From the NCBI RefSeq assembly GCF_014695375.1, contig NZ_JACJOG010000009.1, positions 1-64,000 of the forward strand: 64,000 bases of DNA, in the 5' to 3' direction. Shown here in pieces: positions 54,797 to 64,000 of the stretch; the stretch's first letter is position 1, and each line of letters begins with the position of its first letter. A program made the translations under genes and the position numbers. Under the pieces are notes generated by a model, which saw only the letters and a list, made by a program, of their open reading frames with translations, did not search any database and was not told the origin of the DNA. The DNA is from Coleofasciculus sp. FACHB-T130 (GTDB taxonomy: Bacteria; Cyanobacteriota; Cyanobacteriia; Cyanobacteriales; FACHB-T130).

Positions 54797-55903
54797 ATGG
54801 TTTCAAAAGCTAGGGGAGAACCTCAACCTCTTTCGTCGCCATCCAATGCGCCAGTTCCTAGCAACCAGTCGGTAGCCCGCCCCGATCCGAGCGTGCTACA
54901 GCAAGATCTCCAGAGACAGTTTAATCATCATTCCTCTGCCCGCGGTGAACTGACGATGCCCTGCGTGCCATCAATGCTAGATTATGCACTCAATCGGCTA
55001 GTGCGGCTGTTTGAGGCGATTGGTCGCCAACTCTCTCCTGAAGAACTGCAAAAATTGCGCGATTTGATTGCATCTAATATTCAAGAAGGTTTTCTGGCTT
55101 CTCCTCATGCTCGATTAGTCATTCAGTACCAACCCGATCCTACTTCCTTAAATAGCCTCACCTGTAACGTCTCAACCAGGATTTTATCGGTTGCCCAGGA
55201 GTACCAGCAGTGGATTCAGAACCGAGAGCCGCCCCTATTTGGTAGTCACCCAGACGCGAAAGTCATGGCAACGGCTGCCCAATTTAGAGATCCGGCTCGG
55301 AACCCAATTCTTGATGTGGGAGCAGGAACAGGTCGCAATAGCCTTCCCTTGGCGCGAAAAGGCCATCCGGTTGATGCTTTAGAATTGACTCCCGGTTTGG
55401 CGGAACAACTGCTAAATGCGGCAGTTGCGGAAAATTTACCGATTCGAGTCATCCAGGGTGATATCCTCGATCCCCTCGTGAGAATGCGACCCGCTTATTA
55501 CAAATTCGCAATTGTGGCGGAAGTGGTGTCTCACTTCCGGGATAACGATCAAGTCCGCTTACTCTTGGCGAAAATGTGCGATGTTATCCAAGGTAGCGGT
55601 CTGTTGCTGTTCAACCTCTTCTTAGCTGTGGATGGATATGAGCCAAACGATCGGGTGCGGGAAATGTCACAGGTAGCGGCATCGTATATCATGACGCGAT
55701 CGGAGCTGAAGCGAGCGATGGAGGACTTACCTCTGGAAATGCTGTCAGATGAGTCTGTGCTTGATTATGAGCGCGCTCACCTTCCGCAAGAGGCATGGCC
55801 CCCAACTAATTGGTTTGTATCCTGGACGAGCGGACGTGACGTGTTTCCCATCCAAGAAACCCCTCCGATGGAGCTGCGTTGGATTCTCTGTAGACGGTAC
55901 TAA
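54797..55903 (+). CDS. Class I SAM-dependent methyltransferase
   Basis: A 368-residue methyltransferase starting at ATG 54797, which is preceded by AGGAG seven bases upstream. The longer in-frame extension back to 54464 overlaps pepA antisense and is not supported. Motif I is ILDVGAGTGRNSLPLARKG (about residues 170-188), followed by VDALELTPG and the VIQGDILDP and FAIVAEVVSHF motifs. The N-terminal 100 residues are a predicted helical, Pro/Gln-rich region without a known domain. The substrate is unknown. The lytic transglycosylase gene follows 48 bp downstream, so the two may be co-transcribed. Confidence 0.85.
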   Translation: MVSKARGEPQPLSSPSNAPVPSNQSVARPDPSVLQQDLQRQFNHHSSARGELTMPCVPSMLDYALNRLVRLFEAIGRQLSPEELQKLRDLIASNIQEGFLASPHARLVIQYQPDPTSLNSLTCNVSTRILSVAQEYQQWIQNREPPLFGSHPDAKVMATAAQFRDPARNPILDVGAGTGRNSLPLARKGHPVDALELTPGLAEQLLNAAVAENLPIRVIQGDILDPLVRMRPAYYKFAIVAEVVSHFRDNDQVRLLLAKMCDVIQGSGLLLFNLFLAVDGYEPNDRVREMSQVAASYIMTRSELKRAMEDLPLEMLSDESVLDYERAHLPQEAWPPTNWFVSWTSGRDVFPIQETPPMELRWILCRRY

Positions 55904-55951
55904 CGGAATACAAGGTTGTTGCCCTTTTTGGGTTGGTAAGGATAAGGATCG

Positions 55952-58183
55952 ATGCTAAAGCTTGCACAGAAAAATAAAATTTTGCTAAGTGTTGGAGCCG
56001 GACTACTAGCGCTAGTCGCTGGAGCAACGCTGTCAGTCCCGCAATTAACCAGTTGGCTGGAGAAATTAACCCCGAACGGTCAGTCCCCCGATAAAACCCT
56101 TTTGAATCCGGGGAGCCAATCCAAGAATTCTGTTTTGCCATTGGCGTCGCTACCGGCGGCACAGCGGGCCGCACAACTCGAAGCGATCGCCAATGGCACC
56201 CCATCCCCAGAACGCAATCGCGCCCGCTATCTGTTGGCGAACGATTCGCTCCAACAACAGCAGCCTAAAAAAGCGATCGCGTCTTTGGAAGGATTGGAGG
56301 CAGACTATCCGGTTCTTGCCCCTTACATCGCCCTGAAACGCGCCCAAGCTTACCAACTTGCCGGGGACAAAGCAAAAGCTACCGCAGCTTGGCAGAATTT
56401 ACTCGAAAGTTATCCCGATAATCCCGTCGCCGCAGAAGCGTTGTTTGTGCTGGGGCAAACGAATCCGAAGTATCGAGAACAAGCGATCGCTCAGTTCAAA
56501 AGCCATCCGCGCACCCTGGAAATTGTGCGTTCTTCCCTGAGTAAGAATCCCAATCAACCCAGATTACTCTTACATTTAGCCAAAAATGCTCCAAGCGACC
56601 CTGGCATTCTCCCGATTCTGGATCGGCTGGTGACTTCTCATGAAGCGGCGCTCAAACAGCAAGGTACAGGGCTACTCAAGCCAGAAGATTGGCAAGCGAT
56701 CGCTTATAGCTATTGGGAAAACGGTCAGTACCGCAAAGCCGGACAAGCCTACGCCAAAGCCCCCCGCACCTCCCTCCACGCCTACCGCATTGGGCGCGGA
56801 CTCCATCTGGGCGAGAAACGAACCGAAGCGAAAATTGCTTATCAACAGATGATTCAGCAATTTCCCGATGCCAAAGAAACCGGACTCGCTTTGAGGCGTC
56901 TGGCTTCTTTATCATCCCAGCCACCGGAAGCGATCGCCTATCTCGACATCGTCATCCGCAAATTTCCCGACGAAGCCGGTGAGGCACTCCTCGCCAAAGC
57001 CGAAATCCTCGATCGTCTCAACAGCGACAAATCAGCCGCAGAAGCTCGTCAATTGCTCCTGACTAAACATGGCAGTTCCGATGTCGCGGCAGAATACCGC
57101 TGGAAAGTCGCCCAAGCCAAGGCGACTCTAGGGGATTTCTTAGGGGCTTGGCAATGGGCGCAACCAATCGCCAACCAAAACCCCAATCATATATTGGCTC
57201 CCAGAGCTGGCTTTTGGGTCGGCAAATGGGCTGCCAAACTAGGGCGTCAGCAGGATGCAAAAGCCGCTTACGAACACGTCCTGGCAAAATACCCCCAGTC
57301 TTACTATGCATGGCGATCTGCCGTCTTGTTGGGCTGGGACGTTGGAGACTTTACCACCGTCCGTCAATTGTCCCCGCAAGTGGTGCGACCCGACGAGCAT
57401 CCCATCTTACCCTCTGGGTCTGAAACGTTGAAGGAATTGTACCAGCTCGGTCAAAAATGGGATGCTTGGACGCTCTGGCAGGCAGAATTTCAGAACCGGA
57501 TGCAGCCAACCGTTGCCGAACAATTTACTAACGGCATCATGCAGGTGGGATTGGGCAACCACCTGAAAGGAATGAACCTGGTCTCGACTCTAGAAGACCG
57601 AGAAACACCCGAAGAGCAAGCTGAATACAAAGCAATCCGCAAACAACCAGTTTACTGGCACACCTTGTATCCGTTCCCGTTCTTGGAAATTATCGAAAAC
57701 TGGTCGCAACAGCGCCAGCTCAATCCCCTGCTTGTCACCGCCCTGATTCGGCAAGAGTCCCGATTTGAGCCAAAAATTCGTTCGGTTGCGGGTGCAGTTG
57801 GCTTAATGCAGGTCATGCCCGGAACCGGCAAATGGGTGGCGGATAAAATTGGCGTCAAGCAATTTAACACCGAAAATCCCAACGATAACGTGAAGCTGGG
57901 TACCTGGTTTTTAGATTTTACCCACAAGGAATACAACAATAATTCCTTGTTAGCGGTTGCCAGTTACAATGCGGGTCCCGGTAATGTATCGAAATGGCTA
58001 AAAGAGAAAGGGCCATCTATCGATCCTGATGAATTTGTCGAAGAAATTCCCTTTGAGGAAACTAAAGGCTACGTCAGACAGGTGTTTGGGAACTACTGGA
58101 ATTACCTTAGATTGTACAATCCACAGGTTGCCCAGTTGGTCGCCAAATATTCGGATGGTCAGCCAACTGCACTCAAAAATTAA
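55952..58183 (+). CDS. Soluble-type lytic transglycosylase with TPR-like repeats (copy 1)
   Basis: A 743-residue cell-wall enzyme of the Slt70-like family. An N-terminal membrane anchor (about residues 9-30) is followed by a ~500-residue superhelix of TPR-like repeats (for example PKKAIASLEGLEADYPVLAP) and a C-terminal SLT domain (about 580-700). Catalytic Glu602 lies in LIRQESRFEPKIRS, with AGAVGLMQVMPGTGKW and VASYNAGPGNVSKWL as family motifs. The enzyme cleaves the glycan strand of peptidoglycan with formation of a 1,6-anhydro bond. A paralogue of similar length lies downstream. Confidence 0.92.
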   Translation: MLKLAQKNKILLSVGAGLLALVAGATLSVPQLTSWLEKLTPNGQSPDKTLLNPGSQSKNSVLPLASLPAAQRAAQLEAIANGTPSPERNRARYLLANDSLQQQQPKKAIASLEGLEADYPVLAPYIALKRAQAYQLAGDKAKATAAWQNLLESYPDNPVAAEALFVLGQTNPKYREQAIAQFKSHPRTLEIVRSSLSKNPNQPRLLLHLAKNAPSDPGILPILDRLVTSHEAALKQQGTGLLKPEDWQAIAYSYWENGQYRKAGQAYAKAPRTSLHAYRIGRGLHLGEKRTEAKIAYQQMIQQFPDAKETGLALRRLASLSSQPPEAIAYLDIVIRKFPDEAGEALLAKAEILDRLNSDKSAAEARQLLLTKHGSSDVAAEYRWKVAQAKATLGDFLGAWQWAQPIANQNPNHILAPRAGFWVGKWAAKLGRQQDAKAAYEHVLAKYPQSYYAWRSAVLLGWDVGDFTTVRQLSPQVVRPDEHPILPSGSETLKELYQLGQKWDAWTLWQAEFQNRMQPTVAEQFTNGIMQVGLGNHLKGMNLVSTLEDRETPEEQAEYKAIRKQPVYWHTLYPFPFLEIIENWSQQRQLNPLLVTALIRQESRFEPKIRSVAGAVGLMQVMPGTGKWVADKIGVKQFNTENPNDNVKLGTWFLDFTHKEYNNNSLLAVASYNAGPGNVSKWLKEKGPSIDPDEFVEEIPFEETKGYVRQVFGNYWNYLRLYNPQVAQLVAKYSDGQPTALKN

Positions 58184-58190
58184 TCAAAGA

Positions 58191-58274
58191 CTTCTTGCAA
58201 AAATCTTTTAAATCGTGTAAAAGCACAATTTTATTTAGCCTGCTCTCGTCTGGCTTTGTCATTTTTGCAAGAAG
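58191..58274. repeat. 14-bp inverted repeat downstream of slt copy 1
   Basis: CTTCTTGCAAAAAT (58191-58204) pairs with ATTTTTGCAAGAAG (58261-58274), perfect stem with a 56-nt spacer. It begins seven bases after the stop of the transglycosylase and could form a terminator or processing structure. Apart from the frame noted at 58744-59148, the rest of the 960-bp gap shows nothing else clear. Confidence 0.6.
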
Positions 58275-58743
58275 TTTCATATATCCTGAAAACTTGAAGA
58301 ATTTTTAAGCATTTCTGGGCAGCTTCTAGCAGGTAATATCTGCGGCTATCCAGTGATTGCTGAAACATCCGCGTGTCTACTCTCTGTTGGGGGATTTTCT
58401 CCCAGATGTGAGGGGATAATATAAATTTTTCATGAATTTGTGTTAATCAATTTTGAACACTGTTGTTCTCATAGAAGCGATCGCTTGCTGCCTAAAATTT
58501 CCTCGCGCCCACTGACGGGGATCACTAATCTTCGGCTGTTCGCTTAAATCGATTATCCTGGTTTAGATAGAGTTCCATGTCAATGGCTGCTGAGTAAAGC
58601 AGTCAGCGCGGGAGCTTGTATCACCCAATAACCAGCGAATTCAAAGAGTTTTGCGCTTGTGCTTCATTCATTAATCGGGCACAAGCCGCGGCTGCTTTGT
58701 AAGAGCTGTCTAATTTCAACGTTTATTGTTTAGTTCCATAAGC

Positions 58744-59148
58744 ATGATGACCGCGAATCAGGCTACCGGAACCCAAGCGTATGATGGCACGGCTACCAAC
58801 TTTAAAATTAGGCTCTCAAATCAGGGGCTGCAAAATACTCGCGATCTTCTCATCGCTCAAATTTAGAATGCTGGTCAATTCCATCGCTTCCTTAAATCAT
58901 CCAAATGCCAGGGGATCTCCCTCAAGTGCAAACGCGGCGTGTCAGTCACGCTTTCCTTCCATTCTTTTTTCTCTAAAGGATTTTTACCTATTAGCGATAA
59001 AGAGTCAACGAGCCGCCAGTTATTAGAAGGATGGCTTGTCAATAATACGACCAGTTTGGTCTTCCATCTGGAAAAAGCAAATAACGAAATCGACGTTACT
59101 GAAATGCCAGATGGAGGGAGCAATGTCCGCCGCCAGGAGGTTACATGA
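58744..59148 (+). pseudogene. Small open frame with one internal stop, overlapping slt copy 2
   Basis: One frame from ATG 58744 reads MMTANQATGTQAYDGTATNF and continues to a TAG at 58864-58866. It then stays open from 58867 to 59148 (segments such as KGFLPISDKESTSRQLLEGW). The final TGA overlaps the ATG of the next gene in an ATGA. A single in-frame stop breaks it. The product is not recognised. It could be a decayed gene translationally coupled to slt copy 2, or chance. Confidence 0.25.
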
Positions 59149-61409
59149 GGAAGTCACGCTCGATTTTTGCTCGGAGAAAGTCACAGTTTAGTTTTTCTCG
59201 CCCCTATCAATCTAGACGGGGAAACAAAGTCGCGATCGCTGCGGGTGTGGGACTAAGCGCAATCCTTTTGGGAGCCACCTTTTTACCAACTAAGTATGGC
59301 GTCTGGCTGGAAAAAGTAGTTGGCTGGGTGCCGATGCATGGGTACGGCAGTTTCTTGATGTCGGGAAATCAGATCGACAACTCTGCGATTGTGTCTTTAA
59401 TCTCGCTACCCCCACAAAAGCGGGCATCACAACTAGAAGCGATCGCTACAGGGCCAAGATCCCTCGACCGCAGCCGCGCCCGTTATCTCCTGGCAAGCGA
59501 TCTGATTGCCTCCAAACAGGGAGAAAAAGCACTGGAATGGTTAAAAGGATTAGAGTTTGAATATCGCGTCCTAGACGGACACATTGCTCTTCGGAGAGCG
59601 CAAGCTTACGAACTCACCGGCAACACCCGAAAAGCCAAGGCAGCTTGGGAAGGTTTGTTAAAACACCATTCTCAAGATCCCGTGTCAGTCGAAGCTTTAT
59701 ATGTGCTGGGGAAGACGGAACCGAAATATTGGGAAGAAGCCGTTGAGAAATTTCCCAGTCATCCCCGCAGCCTGGAAATCGCCCACGCCTTACTCAAAGA
59801 CAATCCTAACCAAGCAAAATTGATGGTGTCGCTGGCAAAGTATGCCTTTGACACTCCAGGAATTACTTCAGTGCTAGATAAGTTGATAGGTTTGCCAGCA
59901 GAGCAACTCAAGCCAGAAGTATGGGAAGCGATCGCTTTAGGCTACTGGGGAAACCGGAAATACGGTCAAGCCAGTACTGCTTATGCCAAAGCCCCCCGCA
60001 CCCCTCACAACGCTTACCGGGTCGCGAGGGGACTCGATCTCGCTGAAAAGAAAGTAAAAGCCCTCCGCGCTTATAAAGAGGTGGTGCAAGACTTCCCCAA
60101 TGCGAACGAAAGTGCAACCGCGCTCATCCAGATCGCCAAAATCGGTCCCGCTATCGAGGCGGTTCCTTATCTCGACCAAGTTATCAGTCAATTCCCCGAC
60201 CGAGCTGGCGAAGCCATCCTATTAGAAGCGAAAATTCTCGATAGTCTTAAAAGTTCTGAGTCCGCAGCCGAAGCGCGTCAATCATTACTCACCAAGTATG
60301 GCAATACCGATGCCGCGGCAGAATATCGGTGGAAATTAGCTCAATCGAAGGCGCGGGGTGGAAATTACCAAGAGGCGCTGCAAATCGCCAAGCCGATCGC
60401 CACTCAGAATCCTGATAGCGAATTAGCTCGTCGGGCGGCTTTTTGGGTGGGTAAATGGTCAAACAAGCTGGGACGCAAGCAGGAGGCGAAAGCAGCTTTT
60501 GAGAACGTCGTGGCGAAGTATCCCCAGTCTTACTATGCTTGGCGGTCTGCCGTCATGCTGGGCTGGGATGTGGGAGACTTTAACAGCGTGCGTCAGCGAG
60601 ATCCTAAAGTAGAATGGCCTGCCAAGCGACCGTCATTGCCCGTGGGTTCTGCTGCTTTACAAGAACTTTACCAAATGGGTCAAGGCAAAGATGCCTGGAG
60701 GCTCTGGCAAGCGGAGTTTGAAAACCGGGTCAACCCAACGGTGGCAGAACAATTTACCGATGGTTTGCTTCGGCTCAATATGGGAGACCACTTGCAAGGA
60801 ATTGCTAAAATCTCCAGCTTAGAAGACCGTGAGAACCCGGAGGAGCAAGCACAGTACAAAGCTCTAACACAACAAATTGCTTACTGGCAGGCTTTGTATC
60901 CGACGCTTTATGTCGAAGCGATTGAAAACTGGTCTCAACAACGTCAACTCAATCCCTTGCTCGTGATCTCTGTCATCCGACAGGAATCCCGCTTTGAGCC
61001 AAAAATCCGTTCCACTGCCGGTGCGGTTGGCTTAATGCAGGTGATGCCGGAAACCAGTAAATGGGTTGCCGAAAACATTGGCCTCAAGAAATATAGCCTG
61101 GAAAATCCTAACGACAACGTTAAATTAGGCACCTGGTATCTGGATGAAATTCACGATCGCTACAAAAATAACTCCATGTTAGCGATCGCAAGTTACAATG
61201 CCGGTTCTGGTAATCTGTCAAAGTGGCTCCAAGGCAAAAAAGTCAGCGATCCAGATGAATTCGTCGAAGCCATTCCCTTTGATGAAACGCAGGGTTATGT
61301 CAAAAATGTATTTGGCAACTACTGGAATTACTTACGCCTGTACAATCCGAAAATCTCCCAGCAGGTAGCAAAATACTCCGAAGGTCAGCCAACCGCATTC
61401 AAAAATTAA
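59145..61409 (+). CDS. Soluble-type lytic transglycosylase with TPR-like repeats (copy 2)
   Basis: A 754-residue paralogue of the gene at 55952-58183. An AGGAGG ribosome binding site precedes the ATG at 59145. A basic N-terminus (residues 1-30) precedes a membrane anchor (about 30-50), then a TPR-like superhelix and a C-terminal SLT domain with catalytic Glu614 (VIRQESRFEPKIRS), AGAVGLMQVMPETSKW and ASYNAGSGNLSKWL. It is expected to be a membrane-anchored peptidoglycan lyase, like its paralogue. The two are co-directional and about 960 bp apart, and may act on different substrates or times. Confidence 0.92.
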   Translation: MRKSRSIFARRKSQFSFSRPYQSRRGNKVAIAAGVGLSAILLGATFLPTKYGVWLEKVVGWVPMHGYGSFLMSGNQIDNSAIVSLISLPPQKRASQLEAIATGPRSLDRSRARYLLASDLIASKQGEKALEWLKGLEFEYRVLDGHIALRRAQAYELTGNTRKAKAAWEGLLKHHSQDPVSVEALYVLGKTEPKYWEEAVEKFPSHPRSLEIAHALLKDNPNQAKLMVSLAKYAFDTPGITSVLDKLIGLPAEQLKPEVWEAIALGYWGNRKYGQASTAYAKAPRTPHNAYRVARGLDLAEKKVKALRAYKEVVQDFPNANESATALIQIAKIGPAIEAVPYLDQVISQFPDRAGEAILLEAKILDSLKSSESAAEARQSLLTKYGNTDAAAEYRWKLAQSKARGGNYQEALQIAKPIATQNPDSELARRAAFWVGKWSNKLGRKQEAKAAFENVVAKYPQSYYAWRSAVMLGWDVGDFNSVRQRDPKVEWPAKRPSLPVGSAALQELYQMGQGKDAWRLWQAEFENRVNPTVAEQFTDGLLRLNMGDHLQGIAKISSLEDRENPEEQAQYKALTQQIAYWQALYPTLYVEAIENWSQQRQLNPLLVISVIRQESRFEPKIRSTAGAVGLMQVMPETSKWVAENIGLKKYSLENPNDNVKLGTWYLDEIHDRYKNNSMLAIASYNAGSGNLSKWLQGKKVSDPDEFVEAIPFDETQGYVKNVFGNYWNYLRLYNPKISQQVAKYSEGQPTAFKN

Positions 61410-61452
61410 AAATTGGAATTTGCACTTAGGCGCGATTAAAGATCGCTTTTTA

Positions 61453-61482
61453 GGGAATCGGGAATTGGGAATTGGAAATTGG
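61453..61482. repeat. Short repeat of GGGAATTGG-type words
   Basis: A short degenerate tandem of GGGAATC/GGGAATT/GGAAATTGG words between slt copy 2 and tatC. Such heptanucleotide-like repeats (STRR) are common in filamentous cyanobacteria. Confidence 0.7.
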
Positions 61483-61651
61483 TAAAAACCCATTTTCGAT
61501 GACCGATTCCCCATTACCAGCTTTTAAGAGTGGCGTTGATTTCCATTTGTGTGCTTTGTTCAATTTTTAAGGGTCGGTGAGCCATGCGCGATCGCACGGT
61601 ACGGATGACCCGGATACAATAGTCAAGAAATCTTCAAATCAAACTTGACCG

Positions 61652-62455
61652 ATGACGCTTCCTTCAGAAGTCGATACCGCATCCCAGCTAAATCCAGACC
61701 TGGAGCCGGAATCAGCGAACCGCAATCTAGAAGATGAATACCTTGATGAGCTGCCCGCTGAGATCGAGATGTCTCTATTCGACCATCTGGAGGAGTTGCG
61801 GCGGCGGATTTTCTATGCGCTGATTGCAGTTGCCTTAGGTGTTATTGGCTGCTTCCTGTTTGTCAAGCCAATTGTCCAGCTGCTGGAAGTACCGGCGCAG
61901 GGAGTCAAGTTCCTCCAGCTGGCACCGGGAGAATACTTCTTTGTCTCCATTAAAGTTGCTGGTTACAGTGGCTTGCTCGTAGCCAGCCCCTTTATCCTGT
62001 ACCAGCTCATCCTGTTTGTTCTCCCAGGACTCACTCGCCGCGAACGCCGCTTAGTAGGACCCGTTGTTTTAGGGTCGGGTGTCTTGTTTGTGGGGGGACT
62101 GGCATTTGCCTATGTAGCATTAATTCCAGCCGCTCTGAATTTCTTCATCAGTTACGGGGCAGATGTCGTCGAGCAGCTGTGGTCAATTGACCGATATTTT
62201 GAATTCGTGTTGCTGCTGATGTTTAGCACCGGATTGGCATTTCAAATTCCGATCGTTCAGCTGCTACTCGGCTTTTTGGGAATTGTCTCTTCTGGGCAAA
62301 TGCTATCTGGCTGGCGGTTTGTGATCCTGGGAGCAGCAATTTTGGGTGCCATCCTGACGCCTTCCACCGACCCCCTCACCCAAAGCCTCCTCGCGGGTGC
62401 CGTCTTGGGACTCTACTACAGCGGGATTGGCTTAGTTAAGCTCGTAGGGCGCTGA
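61652..62455 (+). CDS. tatC: Sec-independent protein translocase TatC
   Basis: A 267-residue TatC with six transmembrane helices. It contains the N-terminal signature [20 protein letters not shown], the periplasmic loop before helix 3 ([20 protein letters not shown]) and [19 protein letters not shown]. TatC is the core receptor of the twin-arginine translocase, which exports folded proteins including the Rieske subunit of the cytochrome b6f complex. The ~38-residue N-terminal acidic extension is usual in cyanobacteria. The nearby petC gene encodes a likely Tat substrate, and the order tatC-DUF3067-petC is conserved. Confidence 0.96.
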   Translation: MTLPSEVDTASQLNPDLEPESANRNLEDEYLDELPAEIEMSLFDHLEELRRRIFYALIAVALGVIGCFLFVKPIVQLLEVPAQGVKFLQLAPGEYFFVSIKVAGYSGLLVASPFILYQLILFVLPGLTRRERRLVGPVVLGSGVLFVGGLAFAYVALIPAALNFFISYGADVVEQLWSIDRYFEFVLLLMFSTGLAFQIPIVQLLLGFLGIVSSGQMLSGWRFVILGAAILGAILTPSTDPLTQSLLAGAVLGLYYSGIGLVKLVGR

Positions 62456-62774
62456 GATCGGCAAAATACGATGCAACCTGGACTATGCAACCTGGACGGG
62501 TTAATTTTTGAACTGCCTCATCTTCGGCTCTCTGGAGTGCTGCTGTATTGGGAATCGCCCTGAATAGCTGCACTCGACGAACCTCAAGGGTGAAATGGCT
62601 GAGCTGAACATTTTCAATCTTGTCTTCAGAAACATTTTCAGATGAAAATACCTTACAAAGCCGAGGGCGAATTGAAACCCTTTGCTTTGCCTTGTCTTGG
62701 CTGAAGCGAGCTTGCAAGAGGGTTCGTCTTACACCTTGCCCTGGGATAATTGTGGTGCTGCGGTAAATTTCCAT
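62436..62774 (-). CDS. Hypothetical protein, low support
   Basis: A 112-residue frame on the minus strand with a basic, beta-rich start ([20 protein letters not shown]) and a hydrophilic end. It overlaps the end of tatC by 20 bp in antisense. No family is recognised and no ribosome binding site stands out. It may be spurious. The rest of the 549-bp gap between tatC and the DUF3067 gene shows nothing else clear. Confidence 0.25.
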   Translation of the reverse strand: MEIYRSTTIIPGQGVRRTLLQARFSQDKAKQRVSIRPRLCKVFSSENVSEDKIENVQLSHFTLEVRRVQLFRAIPNTAALQRAEDEAVQKLTRPGCIVQVASYFADLSALRA

Positions 62775-63004
62775 TCAGAAATTTACCCATTCTGCAATGA
62801 GTTCGTCAACGTTGATTTGAGAAGTAGGAGCTTCCCAACCCAAAAACCCTCATACATCAAAATCTTTTAAAAAATAATTGACAAAGCACTTGACAACAGG
62901 TGTCGCTATTGCGAATCAAAAGATAGTTTAGGTATGCAGTGAATGCGACAATAGTGGCAACAGGAAGCTGTCGTTCTATTGAGTGAGAATCGCACGCACG
63001 GCTC

Positions 63005-63322
63005 CTAAAACTGTTCGAGCATCCACTCCGAGGCTCGCTCGCCCAGGTCTAGGGGGATGCTGACTGCTTTACCGAGTCGAGGGCGATCGCGCGTTTGTTC
63101 AATATAATGTTGTACTTGGTCAGCTCCACCCCAAGCATGAAGATACTCGGCGACAGTCTCCAAGTGCGCTATGTAGTCTGCCTCCGACAGCGGAAAAGAC
63201 GCCTGTTCTAAGTATTTCCACATTACCTGGAGGAAAATTTTGCCCTGAGTCCGCCTGATCTGGATATCGTATGAGCGTCCCCACTTGTCGATCAGGAGTT
63301 GGCGAAGGTCTTGTCCTGTCAT
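63005..63322 (-). CDS. DUF3067 domain protein
   Basis: A 105-residue cytoplasmic protein of the cyanobacterial and plastid DUF3067 family. It begins MTGQDLRQLLIDKWGRSYDI and has the family-typical GKIFLQVMWKYLEQASFPLS and ending VSIPLDLGERASEWML. The family is conserved in oxygenic phototrophs and the gene usually lies next to petC. A role connected to cytochrome b6f or Rieske maturation is plausible from that linkage but is not established here. It is divergent from petC with a 236-bp intergenic region. Confidence 0.9.
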   Translation of the reverse strand: MTGQDLRQLLIDKWGRSYDIQIRRTQGKIFLQVMWKYLEQASFPLSEADYIAHLETVAEYLHAWGGADQVQHYIEQTRDRPRLGKAVSIPLDLGERASEWMLEQF

Positions 63323-63558
63323 AGTTTTATCGCAATTACTTTTCTTTACATTTCGTCATAAATGGAGCGCTTCTTAAATTAATGATACGGTGCAAAAGAA
63401 TGTAATAATACCCTTAGCAAGGCTGTAAACCTTTCTACAAAAGGGTTTGTGGCGAACAGGCTTGCGACTTGCTTGGTATATATTTATTGGGCAAGTTTTA
63501 ACAAAATCTGGGACTTAGCCCAGGGTTGTTCACATAGCTATACACTCAGACGTTACTC

Positions 63559-64000
63559 ATGGCTCAACTTTCTAGCTCGTCAGACGTTCCCGATATGGGG
63601 CGTCGTCAATTTATGAATTTGCTCACTTTTGGGACCATTACAGGAACAGCTCTGGGGGCACTGTATCCCGTTATTAAGTATTTTGTCCCCCCTTCGAGTG
63701 GTGGAACGGGTGGTGGTCTAACTGCCAAAGATGCCATCGGCAACGATGTCATTGTGAGTGATTTTTTAGCTAATCATAATCCAGGCGATCGCACCTTGGT
63801 TCAAGGCTTCAGAGGCGACCCCACCTACATTGTCGTGACCGAGGAGAAAACCATTGACAATTACGGCTTAAACGCCGTCTGCACCCACTTGGGTTGCGTT
63901 GTTCCTTGGAATTCTGGTGAGAACAAGTTTATGTGTCCCTGCCACGGTTCCCAGTATGACAGCACCGGCAAGGTGGTACGGGGACCAGCACCGCTGTCTC
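63559..64000 (+). CDS. petC: Cytochrome b6f Rieske iron-sulfur protein (partial at window end)
   Basis: The first 147 residues of PetC are present; the gene runs off the end at 64000. It carries a Tat-type signal/anchor ([20 protein letters not shown], followed by a hydrophobic helix), a Gly-rich hinge ([10 protein letters not shown]), and the 2Fe-2S binding boxes CTHLGC and CPCHGSQY. PetC is the Rieske subunit of the thylakoid b6f complex, transferring electrons from plastoquinol to plastocyanin or cytochrome c6. The Arg-Arg motif at the N-terminus fits export by the Tat system encoded just upstream. petA usually follows. Confidence 0.97.
   Translation, partial: MAQLSSSSDVPDMGRRQFMNLLTFGTITGTALGALYPVIKYFVPPSSGGTGGGLTAKDAIGNDVIVSDFLANHNPGDRTLVQGFRGDPTYIVVTEEKTIDNYGLNAVCTHLGCVVPWNSGENKFMCPCHGSQYDSTGKVVRGPAPLS

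Noticed and set aside
58781-59123. Other open frames on both strands in the gap before slt copy 2
   Set aside because: They overlap each other in different frames and have no recognisable product; only the frame ending in ATGA was retained as a weak candidate.
63323-63558. A sigma-70 promoter for petC
   Set aside because: TATATT near 63479-63484 has no -35 box at a normal distance, so no confident promoter could be called.

Overview
The window comes from a cyanobacterium, most likely a filamentous, hormogonium-forming one. Evidence: HIP1 octamers (GCGATCGC) are scattered throughout. Cyanobacterial gene pairs and orders are present (DUF3038-DUF4335, guaB3-Yfr1-trxA, tatC-DUF3067-petC). Two glycosyltransferases are of the hormogonium-polysaccharide HpsE type, and dispersed palindromic repeats resemble those of large cyanobacterial genomes. 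No tRNA, rRNA or CRISPR array was found.

Layout. 1-1.5 kb: a 118-bp direct repeat and a frameshifted ISAs1-type insertion sequence. 1.6-10.5 kb: DUF4335/DUF3038, mutS2, and a YqiJ-YqiK-like OB-fold/flotillin pair. 10.6-13.6 kb: an accessory patch with a frameshifted lipoprotein gene, an Uma2 gene plus its decayed duplicate inside inverted repeats, an orphan terminator, and a two-gene pair that may be an orphan toxin-tail/immunity module. 13.8-17 kb: guaB3, the sRNA Yfr1, trxA and a LOG-family gene. 17-20.6 kb: two paralogous Ser/Thr kinases with C-terminal pentapeptide repeats, with signs of gene conversion. 21-31 kb: a GT2 gene, two paralogous unknown membrane proteins, two very large hybrid histidine kinases and an RsbQ-like hydrolase that overlaps one of them.

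31-52 kb: a long polysaccharide locus, almost all on the minus strand. It holds two HpsE-like GT2 enzymes, GT4, another GT2, three multi-pass GT-C/GT87-type proteins, a decaprenyl-phosphate phosphoribosyltransferase homologue, a small EamA/SMR-type membrane protein and a sugar-modification block. That block runs rfbF, LhgO-type oxidase, NAD-dependent epimerase, sugar C-methyltransferase, RfbC-type epimerase, Fe/2OG-type dioxygenase, DUF4910 protein, SDR. It suggests a CDP-linked, branched or otherwise modified sugar, with a possible furanosyl-lipid donor. Relics of a second rfbF and of a GT-A gene show that the locus has been reshuffled.

52.8-64 kb: mostly core functions. These are leucyl aminopeptidase, a SAM methyltransferase, two paralogous TPR-type lytic transglycosylases, tatC, DUF3067 and the start of petC (Rieske protein, a likely Tat substrate), which runs off the end.
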